Assembly: GCF_007830335.1 (NCBI RefSeq)
Contig: NZ_VLKU01000008.1
Span: 176,171-240,170 of the forward strand
Direction: 5' to 3'
Source of the DNA: Paracoccus sulfuroxidans
Lineage (GTDB): Bacteria > Pseudomonadota > Alphaproteobacteria > Rhodobacterales > Rhodobacteraceae
Length of the DNA: 64,000 bases
Shown here: piece by piece, positions 9,379 through 18,507 of the stretch
Layout of the letters: each line of letters begins with the position of its first letter
Position numbering within the stretch: the first letter of the stretch is position 1
Notes under the pieces: generated by a model
Told to the model about the DNA's origin: nothing
Seen by the model: only the letters and a program-made list of their open reading frames with translations
The model's database searches: none
Translations under genes and position numbers: made by a program

Positions 9379-9588
9379 CGGTCGGGCTATCCTCTGGCTT
9401 GTGGGTCAGGCCAGTTGCGGCCGAACCCTTGCTGTTTCCCCAATGGAGGCGCCACGGCCCGTCATTTTCTTGTCATTTGCGGCCAAACTTGCGGCAATCT
9501 GACGCAGGCCAGCGCGGATTGGCCGCAAATGTCAGGCAGCGCGCGGGTTTGACAGGCGAGGTTTCGGAATGCGGCGGAAGGAGCGGCC
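9379..9588. promoter_or_regulatory. Divergent qhpA/qhpG control region with outward-facing motif pair
   Basis: Between qhpA (leftward) and qhpG (rightward) lie TTGGCCGCAAATGTCA at 9519-9534, reading toward qhpG, and its inverted copy at 9471-9486, reading toward qhpA. They match at 15 of 16 positions with centres 48 bp apart. A related pair sits between the aldehyde dehydrogenase and qhpR. A second partial copy of the core (CTTGCGGC, 9488-9495) follows the left site. A TTGACA hexamer at 9549-9554 could be the -35 box of qhpG, but no good -10 follows. I read these as QhpR sites, by inference. Confidence 0.6.
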
Positions 9589-10839
9589 ATGACGCGCGAC
9601 CAACATCTGGTCATTCTGGGGGGCGGACCTGCCGGAGCGATTTCGGCCATTCTGGCCCGACAGGACGGGATGCAGGTCACGCTGATCTCGCCCCCGCGCC
9701 ATGCAGCGCGGTTGGAGGGTCTCAGCCCCCGACTGCATCAATGGCTGGACCGGCACGGGCTCTTGCAGGGGTTTTCGGGCATCATCGGGCCGCTGTCGCG
9801 GCAGGTCGACTGGTCGGGGATCAGCGAAAGCAACCGCGAATTCGTCGTCGAGCGCGCCGCGCTTGATGCGCATCTGCAGGCCCGCGCCGAGGCAGCGGGC
9901 GCGACGCGCCTGACCACCAGCGCCCGGATCGAAGGGCGTGAGGCTGTGCTGGACGGCGGCCAGCGCCTGCACCCCGACTGGATCATCGACGCACGCGGGC
10001 GCGCTGCCGGACGCCCCGCTGCGGGTGGATGGCCGGCGACGCTGGCGCTTTGCGGTTGGCTGCGGGCTGCGGAGGCTGTGCCTCCGGGCATCCGCATCAC
10101 CGCGCTGCCGCAGGGCTGGCTTTGGCGCGTGGCGCTGCCCGATGGCCGGATATGGGCGCAACTCGTGACCGATGCCGCCAGCCCCATCCCCGCCCCCGCA
10201 CGTCTTCTGGCCGCAGTTGCGGAGGCCGAGCCCGATCTGCGCGACATTTCCCTAGAAGGTGAGCTGATCGCGCGCGAGGCCGCGCCCCGCATGCCAGCCC
10301 CCACGGGCGATCTGCGCTGCCTGCCCGTCGGCGATGCGCTGGCGGCCATGGACCCGCTGTCGGGCCACGGCCAGTTCTGGGCGGTCTCAAGCGCGCTGGC
10401 CGTCGCCGCCGTCCGTCGGACCCTGACGGCCAACCCCGAAAGCCAGGATCTGTGCCGCCGCTTTCTGGACCACCGCGCGGGCGAAACCGCCCTGCGCATG
10501 GCCCGGATCGGGCGCGATTTTCTGCGCCACGAGGGGCGCTATTCAGACCTGCCTTTCTGGGCCACGCGCCGCGACCTGCCCGACGCCCTGCCCGCCCATC
10601 CGGAAGCGCAAGGGTTCAGCACGACCCTCGCCCCCCTGATCGTGAACGGCCTGATTTCCGAGGCCGAGGTGCTGATCACCCCGCGCAGTCCCGGGGGCGT
10701 CGGCTGGTTCGGCCGCATCCCCGCGGTCGAGGCCTATCACCACTGGCAAAGGGGCGAGACGGCGCTGCATCAGGCCTACGGCCCAGCCGCGCCCGCCCTG
10801 ATCGCCGCCTTGCAGGCCGAGGCCGTAGCGAACCACTAG
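9589..10839 (+). CDS. qhpG: QhpG, FAD-dependent tryptophan hydroxylase of the CTQ cofactor
   Basis: Flavoprotein monooxygenase of 416 residues with the N-terminal dinucleotide-binding motif VILGGGPAGAISA (residues 8-20) and the later FAD-binding segment GDALAAMDPLSGHGQFWA near residue 250. In P. denitrificans QhpG dihydroxylates the cofactor-forming Trp of the cross-linked gamma subunit. Here it stands divergent from qhpA, from which it is separated by the shared control region. GGAAGGAG precedes the start. Its position and the completeness of the rest of the locus support the name over a generic tryptophan halogenase-like protein. Confidence 0.9.
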   Translation: MTRDQHLVILGGGPAGAISAILARQDGMQVTLISPPRHAARLEGLSPRLHQWLDRHGLLQGFSGIIGPLSRQVDWSGISESNREFVVERAALDAHLQARAEAAGATRLTTSARIEGREAVLDGGQRLHPDWIIDARGRAAGRPAAGGWPATLALCGWLRAAEAVPPGIRITALPQGWLWRVALPDGRIWAQLVTDAASPIPAPARLLAAVAEAEPDLRDISLEGELIAREAAPRMPAPTGDLRCLPVGDALAAMDPLSGHGQFWAVSSALAVAAVRRTLTANPESQDLCRRFLDHRAGETALRMARIGRDFLRHEGRYSDLPFWATRRDLPDALPAHPEAQGFSTTLAPLIVNGLISEAEVLITPRSPGGVGWFGRIPAVEAYHHWQRGETALHQAYGPAAPALIAALQAEAVANH

Positions 10840-10843
10840 CCTC

Positions 10844-11410
10844 TCAGGTCTCGAGTTCGCTGCCCCAGTAAAGGAAGTCGAGCCAGGTCTGGTGCAGATC
10901 GTCCTTGGCGCCCGGCAGGCGGCGCGCGGCGGCGTCCAGTTGACGTGGGGTCGGCTCGAACGGCGGGCGCAGCAGGCGCATCCCGGCCTCGCGCGGGGTC
11001 TTGCTGCCCTTGCGCAAATTGTCCGGCCCGCAGGCGGTGACGATATTGTCCCACCGCGTCCGCCCCAAGCGGCTGCGCGGGATCACATGATCGAAGGTCA
11101 GGTCCTTGGCATGGAACCGCTGGCCGCAATACTGGCAGGTGAACTCATCACGCAGGAAGACGTGGTAGCGCGTGAACGAGACGCGCTTGCGCTTGCGATA
11201 GCGTTTCAGCGCGACGACGGCAGGCACCTCGAAGGGGCGCGTTGCCGAATGGACCAGCACGTCGTCATAGGCCTTCAGCTGGATCACCCGTTCCTGCAGG
11301 ACGGCGACCAGCGCCTGCTGCCAGCTCCAGACCGAGAGCGGCGCCCAGCTGAGCGGCTGCAGATCCGCGTTCAGGACCAGAGTGCGAAGATTGCCGACCG
11401 GAGCGTTCAT
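10844..11410 (-). CDS. HNH endonuclease family protein
   Basis: A 188-residue protein with an HNH nuclease domain in its second half. CQYCG near residue 91 begins a zinc knuckle, and LTFDHVIPRSRLG followed by WDNIV gives the beta-beta-alpha metal core (Asp-His, then Asn). This is the stand-alone type widespread in alphaproteobacterial chromosomes; its cellular role is not known to me. GGAGG precedes the start. It converges with qhpG, whose stop is 4 nt from its own. Nothing in the neighbourhood suggests a homing or restriction function. Confidence 0.88.
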   Translation of the reverse strand: MNAPVGNLRTLVLNADLQPLSWAPLSVWSWQQALVAVLQERVIQLKAYDDVLVHSATRPFEVPAVVALKRYRKRKRVSFTRYHVFLRDEFTCQYCGQRFHAKDLTFDHVIPRSRLGRTRWDNIVTACGPDNLRKGSKTPREAGMRLLRPPFEPTPRQLDAAARRLPGAKDDLHQTWLDFLYWGSELET

Positions 11411-11454
11411 GCGCCACCTCCGATCCGCAGCCCGCGATAGGCGAACGAGCGGGC

Positions 11455-11487
11455 AAAAATAAAGCGCGTGTCTGACACGCGCTTGCT
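11455..11487 (-). terminator. Strong intrinsic terminator on the minus strand
   Basis: The arms AAGCGCGTGTC and GACACGCGCTT are perfectly complementary. On the minus strand they are followed by TTTATTTTTG, the form of a rho-independent terminator. It lies 45 nt upstream of the HNH gene, so it ends a transcript coming from higher coordinates rather than that gene. Confidence 0.75.
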
Positions 11488-11694
11488 GGATTGCGTCGAA
11501 ACGCCGAAAATATGCTTGCTACTCGGCAGTCGTTGATGCCGCTTGGCCTCACCGCCCGCATCGGCCTGACTGCTCTCAAGCATAGGCACAGCCTGCGGCC
11601 CCGCGACCGGGCCGCGCCCTCCAGACATTCGAGATTTACTTTCCTGATCTGGCATTCATGTCAGCCCGCTACCCTAGGGAACCGTCAGAACCTG
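11456..11694 (-). ncRNA. Candidate small RNA of about 240 nt
   Basis: The 398-nt gap between the HNH gene and the SMR exporter holds no convincing protein gene. On the minus strand it has a promoter-like pair, TTGTCA (11724-11729) and TATAGT (11702-11707), spaced by 16 nt. About 240 nt further on is a strong intrinsic terminator. A short frame inside (about 82 codons from 11655) uses codons unlike the neighbours and runs through the terminator into the HNH gene, so I do not call it. The RNA does not resemble 6S, tmRNA, SRP or RNase P RNA as far as I can tell. A leader or an exporter 3' region are alternatives. Confidence 0.38.
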
Positions 11695-11701
11695 CCTGCA
11701 A

Positions 11702-11729
11702 ACTATATATCGCGACGAAGGCCTGACAA
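11702..11729 (-). promoter_or_regulatory. Sigma-70-like promoter of the candidate small RNA
   Basis: On the minus strand TTGTCA and TATAGT are separated by 16 nt, close to the consensus for the housekeeping sigma factor. Transcription would begin near 11694. Confidence 0.4.
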
Positions 11730-11808
11730 GTCCCCGAATATATGTTGCGGCCAGAGGTATCCCGGTGCGGTGACAACAGCATGACAGCGCGCGATTTTCG
11801 CAAGCTCC

Positions 11809-12126
11809 TCAGGGTGTCGCGAATTTCAGCAGGAGCAACCCCGAGACGATCAGAATCGCCGCGAGCATGCGCAGCGCCGTCGCTGGCTCACCCAGAAAGA
11901 ACACCCCCAGCAGGAAAGAGCCGACCGCGCCGATCCCCGTCCAGATCACATAGGCCGTGCCCAGGGGCAGCGTCTTCATCGACAGCGACAGAAGGTAAAA
12001 GCTGATCAGCATGGCGACGATGGTCACGACGCTGGGCCAAAGCCGGGTGAACCCTTCCGATTGCTTCATCGAGAAGGCCCAGACGACCTCGAACAGCCCC
12101 GCAATCACCAACAGCACCCAAGGCAT
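11809..12126 (-). CDS. sugE: SugE/Gdx-type small multidrug resistance exporter
   Basis: A 105-residue protein with four hydrophobic helices. The pattern LFEVVWAFSMKQSEGFTRLWP, with membrane Glu13, and the later LGTAYVIWTGIGAVG segment match the Gdx (SugE) branch of the SMR family, whose known members export guanidinium by proton antiport as a dual-topology dimer. GGAAGGAG lies ahead of the ATG. Two short hairpins lie just upstream but lack the loop sequences of guanidine riboswitches. EmrE-type broad drug export is the alternative, but the motifs favour Gdx. Confidence 0.85.
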   Translation of the reverse strand: MPWVLLVIAGLFEVVWAFSMKQSEGFTRLWPSVVTIVAMLISFYLLSLSMKTLPLGTAYVIWTGIGAVGSFLLGVFFLGEPATALRMLAAILIVSGLLLLKFATP

Positions 12127-12222
12127 CGCTTCTCCTTCCCGATCAGAACGGGAAATTCATGACCCGCGACCGGGCGTTTTGCAACAGTGGCGCCGCGCTT
12201 CATACTTTGGCAGTATCGAGGG

Positions 12223-12642
12223 ATGGAACAGGATTTACCCCCGCTCAGCGTGCTGGAAACGGCGCTTTACGCCGATGATCTGGAGGCCGCCACGGCGTTC
12301 TGGCGCGATGTGATCGGGCTTTCACTGATTGCCGAAGTACCGGGACGGCACGCCTTTTTCCGGATCGGCGGACAGGTGCTGCTGCTCTTCAAGGCGGATG
12401 CCACCCTGACCCCGCCGAAGCCTGACGCCCGCTTGCCGGTGCCGCCACATGGCACGAGAGGCCCCGGGCATTTCTGCATGGCCGCAGCTTCAGAAAATAT
12501 AGATATCTGGCGCAACCATCTGGAGGCCAAGGGAATTCAGATCGAGGCTGATTTCATCTGGCCGCAAGGCGGCCGTTCGATCTATTTCCGCGATCCCGCC
12601 GGAAACTCCATCGAGATCGCGGACCCGGCCATCTGGGGCTGA
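12223..12642 (+). CDS. VOC (glyoxalase/bleomycin-resistance/dioxygenase) superfamily protein
   Basis: A 139-residue protein with the paired beta-alpha-beta-beta-beta modules of the VOC fold. LETALYADDLEAATAFWRDVIG is a typical start, GPGHFCM supplies a likely metal His, and DPAGNSIEIAD supplies a likely metal Glu at the C-terminus. The reaction cannot be inferred. Start: ATG 12223 follows GAGGG; an earlier frame from 12187 is less likely. It is divergent from the SMR gene. Confidence 0.82.
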   Translation: MEQDLPPLSVLETALYADDLEAATAFWRDVIGLSLIAEVPGRHAFFRIGGQVLLLFKADATLTPPKPDARLPVPPHGTRGPGHFCMAAASENIDIWRNHLEAKGIQIEADFIWPQGGRSIYFRDPAGNSIEIADPAIWG

Positions 12643-12671
12643 GGTCCGCAGTCGAAGGCAGGCGCGCTTAA

Positions 12672-12785
12672 TTAACGACGCGCCCGCGCCACCGCTTTCA
12701 CTTTGGCCGGCTTGCGCTGAGAGGCGCTCAGAACCATCAGGCTGGCCGGGATCAATGCGATCAGCGACATCCAGATCAGGTCCAT
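12672..12785 (-). CDS. Small single-pass membrane protein, 37 residues
   Basis: A short minus-strand frame beginning MDLIWMSLIALIPASL has one hydrophobic helix of about 18 residues and then a very basic tail (QRKPAKVKAVARARR) ending in TAA at 12672-12674. AGAGGAG lies about 8 nt ahead of the ATG. The topology (short N-terminus, one helix, positive C-terminus) and good ribosome site make it credible. I do not recognise the family. Confidence 0.5.
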   Translation of the reverse strand: MDLIWMSLIALIPASLMVLSASQRKPAKVKAVARARR

Positions 12786-12859
12786 GCGGAATCTCCTCTT
12801 ATGCTCTGCATTAAAGGTAATTGCAGAATCGGCGGTTGCAAGGGGCTTTCGTGCCCCTG

Positions 12860-13522
12860 CTACGTTTGCAGCCCCAGCCGGTCACGGATGAAGGACAGCG
12901 CCACCGACAGCCCGTCCGGCGAAATCCCGTGTTGGGTGTTCTTCATGACATAGCTGAAGACCTCGAAACCGGCGCCATGCAGCCCCTCGGCGGCCAGTTG
13001 CAGGCTTTCGAAGGGAACGACCGGGTCCTGATCGCCGTGCAGCAACAGGACCGGAGGCTTGACCTTCGCCTCGGCCTCCAGAAGCTCGGGCACCAGCAGA
13101 CGCCCGGAAAAGCCGACGACGCCGCCAATGGGCTTGTCGCGACGCGGCGCGACATGCAGCGACATCATCGTGCCTTGCGAAAAACCCACCAGAATCAAAC
13201 GCTCAGGCGCGATACCTTCAGCGGCAAGCACGGTGTCGATGAAGGCGTTCACGTCATCAATCGACTGCGACATCGAGCTGCGGGCCTGCTCTTCGGTCGA
13301 GCCGTCCATCCAGGGGATCGGAAACCACTGAAAACCCATGGGGTTGTTCACGCAACGCTCGGCCGCGTCGGGCGCATAGAAGGCGGTGCCCGGCAGATGC
13401 GGCCCCAGCGGATCGGCCAGCCCCAGAAGGTCAGCACCATCCGCGCCATAGCCATGCAGGAAAATCACGGCGGAATCGGCCTTTTCGGGCCCCCGGCGTC
13501 CGGATTGCAGGTCTCGTGTCAT
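12860..13522 (-). CDS. Alpha/beta-hydrolase of the carboxylesterase/phospholipase family
   Basis: A 220-residue cytoplasmic serine hydrolase. The nucleophile elbow is GFSQG near residue 114, the acid is Asp in HGDQDPVVPF, and the His is in NTQHGIS. FLHGYGADGADL gives the oxyanion region. The length and motifs match the YpfH/EstB type carboxylesterases, which act on short acyl esters. Its ATG overlaps the stop of the upstream glycosylase gene as ATGA, so the two are co-translated; no functional link between them is evident. Confidence 0.87.
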   Translation of the reverse strand: MTRDLQSGRRGPEKADSAVIFLHGYGADGADLLGLADPLGPHLPGTAFYAPDAAERCVNNPMGFQWFPIPWMDGSTEEQARSSMSQSIDDVNAFIDTVLAAEGIAPERLILVGFSQGTMMSLHVAPRRDKPIGGVVGFSGRLLVPELLEAEAKVKPPVLLLHGDQDPVVPFESLQLAAEGLHGAGFEVFSYVMKNTQHGISPDGLSVALSFIRDRLGLQT

Positions 13523-14142
13523 CTAATTCCCTCGCGTCCCTTTGCCAGCCTGTAATAGGCCCAGAGCCCGCGTGCCGCAACCGAGCGCCAGGGCCGCCAG
13601 GGCTCGGCAAGCTGCGTCAGCGCGGCCGGGCCAGGCCGTTCGGGCAGGTCGTAAAGCATGCGCGCGGCCTCGGCCAGCGCCAGATCCCCGGCCGCGAATG
13701 CATCCGCGCGGCCCAGGGCGAATTTCAGATAGATCTCGGCCGTCCAGCGCCCGATGCCCGGCAGCGCGGTCAGACGCGCGATCACCTCATCATCGGGCAG
13801 CGTGCGCAAGGCGGGCCAGTCCATCCCTGCCTCGGCCAGCGCGCGCAGATAGCGGATCTTGGCACGCGACAGGCCCACGGCCCGCAGCATCTCATCATCA
13901 GCGGCGCGGATCGCGGCCTCGGTCATCAGCCCCGCCTCGACCATGCGCCCCGAGATCGCCCCCGCCGATTGCGTCGACAGCATCTGCGAGACCACGGCAT
14001 CGACCAGCGCCGGAAACCCGTCCTCACGCCGCCGCAGCGGCAGGGGCAGCAGGTCGGGCATCACCCGCGCCCAGACCGGACAGATCGCCACCAGATAGGC
14101 GACCCCTTCCTCAAGATCCTCGGGGCCAAGGATCTGGCGCAT
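13519..14142 (-). CDS. AlkA-type DNA-3-methyladenine glycosylase
   Basis: A 207-residue DNA glycosylase of the helix-hairpin-helix superfamily. The hairpin LTALPGIGRWTAEIYL and the following Asp in DAFAAGDLAL, the expected catalytic residue, are near residues 130-155. It lacks the N-terminal domain of E. coli AlkA, like many short alphaproteobacterial members. It removes alkylated purines in base excision repair. The start overlaps the end of the GntR gene by one base and the end overlaps the esterase by four, making a three-gene run. Confidence 0.88.
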   Translation of the reverse strand: MRQILGPEDLEEGVAYLVAICPVWARVMPDLLPLPLRRREDGFPALVDAVVSQMLSTQSAGAISGRMVEAGLMTEAAIRAADDEMLRAVGLSRAKIRYLRALAEAGMDWPALRTLPDDEVIARLTALPGIGRWTAEIYLKFALGRADAFAAGDLALAEAARMLYDLPERPGPAALTQLAEPWRPWRSVAARGLWAYYRLAKGREGIR

Positions 14143-14783
14143 CAGCCGGTCGCGCCCAAGGGCTGTGATGCCCTCACATCTTCCTTCAATCTTGTCTCAT
14201 AAGCCATTGAAATATGATGACGCAGCGCCGCATCGGCCCGGGCGCCATCGCGGTCCGAGATCGCATCGACAATGGCCTGATGCTCATCCAGCGCCACATC
14301 ATCGCGGCCCTCGGCGGCAAAGGTCGTGCGCGCCATCAACGCCATCGAGCGGTGCACGATGTCCAGCTGCTGCACCAGATAGCGGTTGTGCGAGGCCAGA
14401 TGGATCTGGTGATGAAACCGGCGGTTGGCCCGCGCCAAAGCCTGCGGATCGCCCTTGGAGGCATGGTCATCGCGCACCATTCCGGCCAGCACGCGGATCT
14501 CCTCGGGCGTGGCGTGCTGGGCGGCCAGCCGCGCGGCCAAAGCCTCAAGCTCGGTCCGGACGGCGTAAAGTTCGGCCAGCTGGTTGTGATCGAGCGTTGC
14601 CACGATCAGGCTGCGGCCGTCGCGTTTCAGCATCGCCTGCGTCTCGAGGCGCTGCAGCGCCTCTCGGACGGGGGTGCGCGACACGCCGAAGCGCTCGGCC
14701 AGCTCGGATTCGACAAGCCGGTCGCCGGGGCGGTAAAGTCCATTGTCGATGGCCGACAGGATCAGGGAATATGCGTCTTTCAT
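14142..14783 (-). CDS. GntR-family (FadR/FCD subfamily) regulator
   Basis: A 213-residue regulator. The N-terminal winged helix contains GDRLVESELAERFGVSRTPV and REALQRLE; the C-terminal half is an all-helical FCD ligand domain with the spaced His/Asp residues that bind a metal (for example FHHQIH and LRHHI). Such proteins usually repress genes for organic-acid or amino-acid use. Start ATG 14783 (MKDAYSLIL) is preferred over the longer frame. It is divergent from the HAD phosphatase gene and heads the glycosylase-esterase run; the target is unknown. Confidence 0.87.
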   Translation of the reverse strand: MKDAYSLILSAIDNGLYRPGDRLVESELAERFGVSRTPVREALQRLETQAMLKRDGRSLIVATLDHNQLAELYAVRTELEALAARLAAQHATPEEIRVLAGMVRDDHASKGDPQALARANRRFHHQIHLASHNRYLVQQLDIVHRSMALMARTTFAAEGRDDVALDEHQAIVDAISDRDGARADAALRHHISMAYETRLKEDVRASQPLGATG

Positions 14784-14847
14784 GCGCGCACGATCCGCCC
14801 TTGTCTCGCCGATTGCAAGCACCGCGCCCAAGGAATAGGCTGGATAA

Positions 14848-15564
14848 ATGACCTTCGAACATGTGACGACCTGGATCTTCGATCTGGACAACACCCTTTA
14901 CGATCCGTCGGCGCGGCTGTTTTCCCAGATCGAGACCCGGATGACCGCCTATGTCATGCGCGAATTGCGCGTGGATGAGGCCGAGGCCAACCGCCTGCGC
15001 AACCACTACTGGCGCACTCATGGCACCACGCTGGCCGGGCTGATGGCCGAGCATGGGATACAGCCCGTGCCCTACCTGCACGATGTGCATGACATCGACA
15101 TGTCGGTGCTGGCCCCGAACCCGGCGCTGGCCGACGCGATCCGCTCGCTTCCGGGCCGCAAGATCGTCCACACCAATGGCGACAGCCTTTACGCCAGCAA
15201 AGTGCTGGCCCAGCTTCAGCTTGACGTCTTCGACGCGATCTTCGGCGTCGAAGAGGTGGATTTCCACCCCAAGCCCGACCCGCGCGCTTATGCCGCAGTG
15301 ATCGGCGCGCAGGGCTTCGACCCGACCCGCGCCGCCATGTTCGAGGATGACCCGCGCAACCTGAAAGTCCCGCATTCGCTGGGCATGCGCACGATTCTGG
15401 TGGGCGATGGCAGCCATGGCGCCGACCCTCTGCCGCCCGGCCAGAAGCACGGAGACCATGTTCAGGACCAGACGGCGGATCTGCTGGCCTTTCTGGGCAA
15501 TCTTGTCTCGCCCGGCGGAAACGCTATTCTGCCCGCGTCGGAATATTCATCAGCCAGGGTCTAA
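14848..15564 (+). CDS. HAD-superfamily pyrimidine 5'-nucleotidase-like phosphatase
   Basis: A 238-residue haloacid-dehalogenase phosphatase. Motif I is DLDNTLYD (nucleophile Asp near residue 12), motif II is HTNGD, motif III Lys is in HPKPDPRAY, and motif IV is FEDDPRN. This pattern is that of the SDT1/pyrimidine 5'-nucleotidase branch, acting on UMP/CMP or related phosphates. It starts 64 nt from the divergent GntR regulator. No signal peptide, so cytoplasmic. Confidence 0.86.
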   Translation: MTFEHVTTWIFDLDNTLYDPSARLFSQIETRMTAYVMRELRVDEAEANRLRNHYWRTHGTTLAGLMAEHGIQPVPYLHDVHDIDMSVLAPNPALADAIRSLPGRKIVHTNGDSLYASKVLAQLQLDVFDAIFGVEEVDFHPKPDPRAYAAVIGAQGFDPTRAAMFEDDPRNLKVPHSLGMRTILVGDGSHGADPLPPGQKHGDHVQDQTADLLAFLGNLVSPGGNAILPASEYSSARV

Positions 15565-15581
15565 GTCCAGGAGACTCTCTC

Positions 15582-15779
15582 ATGTCGAACCCCTCGAAAG
15601 CTGCCGCCGTGCAGTCCGAAGACCGCATCGCCGCCATCCTGCTGATGATCGTCGCACTGGTCATCGTGGCAGTGGGCCTCGCCGTCTATGCCTTTGGCCT
15701 GCAGGCCCTGACCATGGCTGCGCTCGTTGGGGCCGCGCTGGTGATGCTGCTGCTCGTGGCCTATGCCGCTGGCTTCTAG
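15582..15779 (+). CDS. Small two-helix membrane protein of unknown function
   Basis: A 65-residue protein with a short polar N-terminus and two hydrophobic segments (about residues 17-38 and 42-64) that fill the rest of the chain. AGGAGA precedes the ATG. It sits 17 nt after the HAD gene and 21 nt before a UbiH-type hydroxylase, so it is probably co-transcribed with both. I do not recognise the family; it resembles in size the small accessory subunits of respiratory oxidases, but no motif proves that. Confidence 0.72.
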   Translation: MSNPSKAAAVQSEDRIAAILLMIVALVIVAVGLAVYAFGLQALTMAALVGAALVMLLLVAYAAGF

Positions 15780-15800
15780 GCGCCACGGCCTGACCACAGC

Positions 15801-16991
15801 ATGACCCTGCGCTCCACGGACATCCTGATCTCGGGCGGCGGCATTGCCGGCATGATTGCGGCTGCCGCCTTCGGCAATGCCGGGCATTCGGTAATCTGCG
15901 TTGATCCTGCCCCACCCATCGGCGACGAAAGCCAGAAGGGCGCCGACCTGCGCTCGACGGCTTTTCTCACGCCCTCGATCCAGGTGCTGCGCGCAGCCGG
16001 TCTGTGGCAGACGCTCGCCCCGCATGCGACCGCGCTGCAGATCATGCGCATCGTCGATGCAGGCGGTGCCCAGCCGCAGGCCCGCCTCACCCGCGAATTC
16101 GACGCCTCCGAGATCTCGGATGAGCCCTTCGGCTGGAACCTTCCGAACTGGCTCTTGAAACGGGAAATCTCGCAACGCCTCGCCACGCTGCCGAATGTGC
16201 AGTTCCAGCCCGGCACCGGCACGGCGGGCGTCCTGCCGCAGGATGACCACGCTCTGGTCACCCTGACCGACGGCAGCCGGATCCGCGCGGCGCTGGTGGT
16301 CGCGGCGGACGGGCGCAACTCGGCGGTCCGTCAGGCCCTGGGCATCGGCGTCCGCACCATGCGCTATGGACAAAAGGCCCTGGCCTTCAGCGTCACCCAT
16401 GACCGCCCGCATGAAAACATCTCGACCGAGATCCACCGCTCCGGCGGCCCGTTCACGCTGGTGCCCCTGCCCGACCGCGACGGCAAACCCTGCTCGGGCG
16501 TCGTCTGGATGGAGCGTGGGACCGAGACCGCCCGCCTGCGCGCCCTCCCCCCGGAAGACTTCATCCAGGAGTTGAACCGCCGCTCGGTCGGCGTGCTGGG
16601 CCATCTGACGCCGGTCACGGCGCTCAGCGAATGGCCGATCATCTCTCAGATCGCTGACCGCTTCACCGGCCCGCGCACCGCATTGATCGCCGAGGCCGCC
16701 CATGTCGTCCCGCCCATCGGCGCACAGGGCCTGAACATGAGCCTCGCCGATCTGGCCTCGCTGGTCTCGCTCTCCTCGGGCGACCCCGGCAGCGCCTCGT
16801 CGCTCGCCGCCTACGCCCGCCACCGCCGCCCCGAGGCTCTCGCGCGCGTCTTGGGCATCGACGCCTTGAACCGCGCCAGCATGGCCACTCCCCGCCCGCT
16901 CCGCGACCTCCGAGCCGCCGCACTCGGTGGCCTCTACGCCATCGCCCCTGTGCGCCGTGTGCTGATGCGGGCAGGCCTCGGCCTAAACTAA
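15801..16991 (+). CDS. UbiH/UbiF-family FAD-dependent monooxygenase
   Basis: A 396-residue flavin monooxygenase. The FAD-binding GGGIAGMIAA is at residues 12-21, the DG motif appears as VVAADGRNSAVR, and the second FAD motif is IAEAAHVVPPIGAQGLNMSLAD, with Glu in place of the usual Asp of GDAAH. The PPIGAQGLN form is characteristic of ubiquinone-ring hydroxylases, so I infer a role in ubiquinone biosynthesis without fixing the position hydroxylated. It follows the small membrane protein by 21 nt. Confidence 0.82.
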   Translation: MTLRSTDILISGGGIAGMIAAAAFGNAGHSVICVDPAPPIGDESQKGADLRSTAFLTPSIQVLRAAGLWQTLAPHATALQIMRIVDAGGAQPQARLTREFDASEISDEPFGWNLPNWLLKREISQRLATLPNVQFQPGTGTAGVLPQDDHALVTLTDGSRIRAALVVAADGRNSAVRQALGIGVRTMRYGQKALAFSVTHDRPHENISTEIHRSGGPFTLVPLPDRDGKPCSGVVWMERGTETARLRALPPEDFIQELNRRSVGVLGHLTPVTALSEWPIISQIADRFTGPRTALIAEAAHVVPPIGAQGLNMSLADLASLVSLSSGDPGSASSLAAYARHRRPEALARVLGIDALNRASMATPRPLRDLRAAALGGLYAIAPVRRVLMRAGLGLN

Positions 16992-17101
16992 GCCCCCCTA
17001 GACAACTTCTCTGTTGTCCAAATACCCAAAGCCGACAGCGCCATCACGCGGCCTGCGCGCCCCCATGGCGTCCCTGACATCAATCAGCCTATAAGACCCC
17101 C

Positions 17102-18466
<1,365 letters not shown>

Positions 18467-18507
18467 TCTCTCCCCTAACGCGGCCAGGACCGCAAAAGGG
18501 CGTAAGT

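Noticed and set aside
6502..9552. A very long plus-strand open frame (about 1000 codons) opposite qhpA and qhpD
   Set aside because: It is antisense to two well-identified genes and its composition (Arg, His, Gln, Asp rich) is what the mirror of GC-rich coding DNA gives. No domain is visible.
11407..11655. 82-codon minus-strand frame upstream of the HNH gene
   Set aside because: It uses codons unlike the neighbours, reads through a strong terminator hairpin and overlaps the HNH start; no family is recognised.
12127..12185. Guanidine riboswitch ahead of the Gdx-type exporter
   Set aside because: Two short hairpins are present (TTCCCG/CGGGAA and CCCG/CGGG), but their loops lack the ACGR sequence of guanidine-II, and the conserved elements of the other classes are missing.
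17002..17019. GACAAC/GTTGTC hairpin between the UbiH-type gene and radA as a terminator
   Set aside because: The 6-bp stem is weak and no T-run follows; radA is only 83 nt further on. It may be chance.
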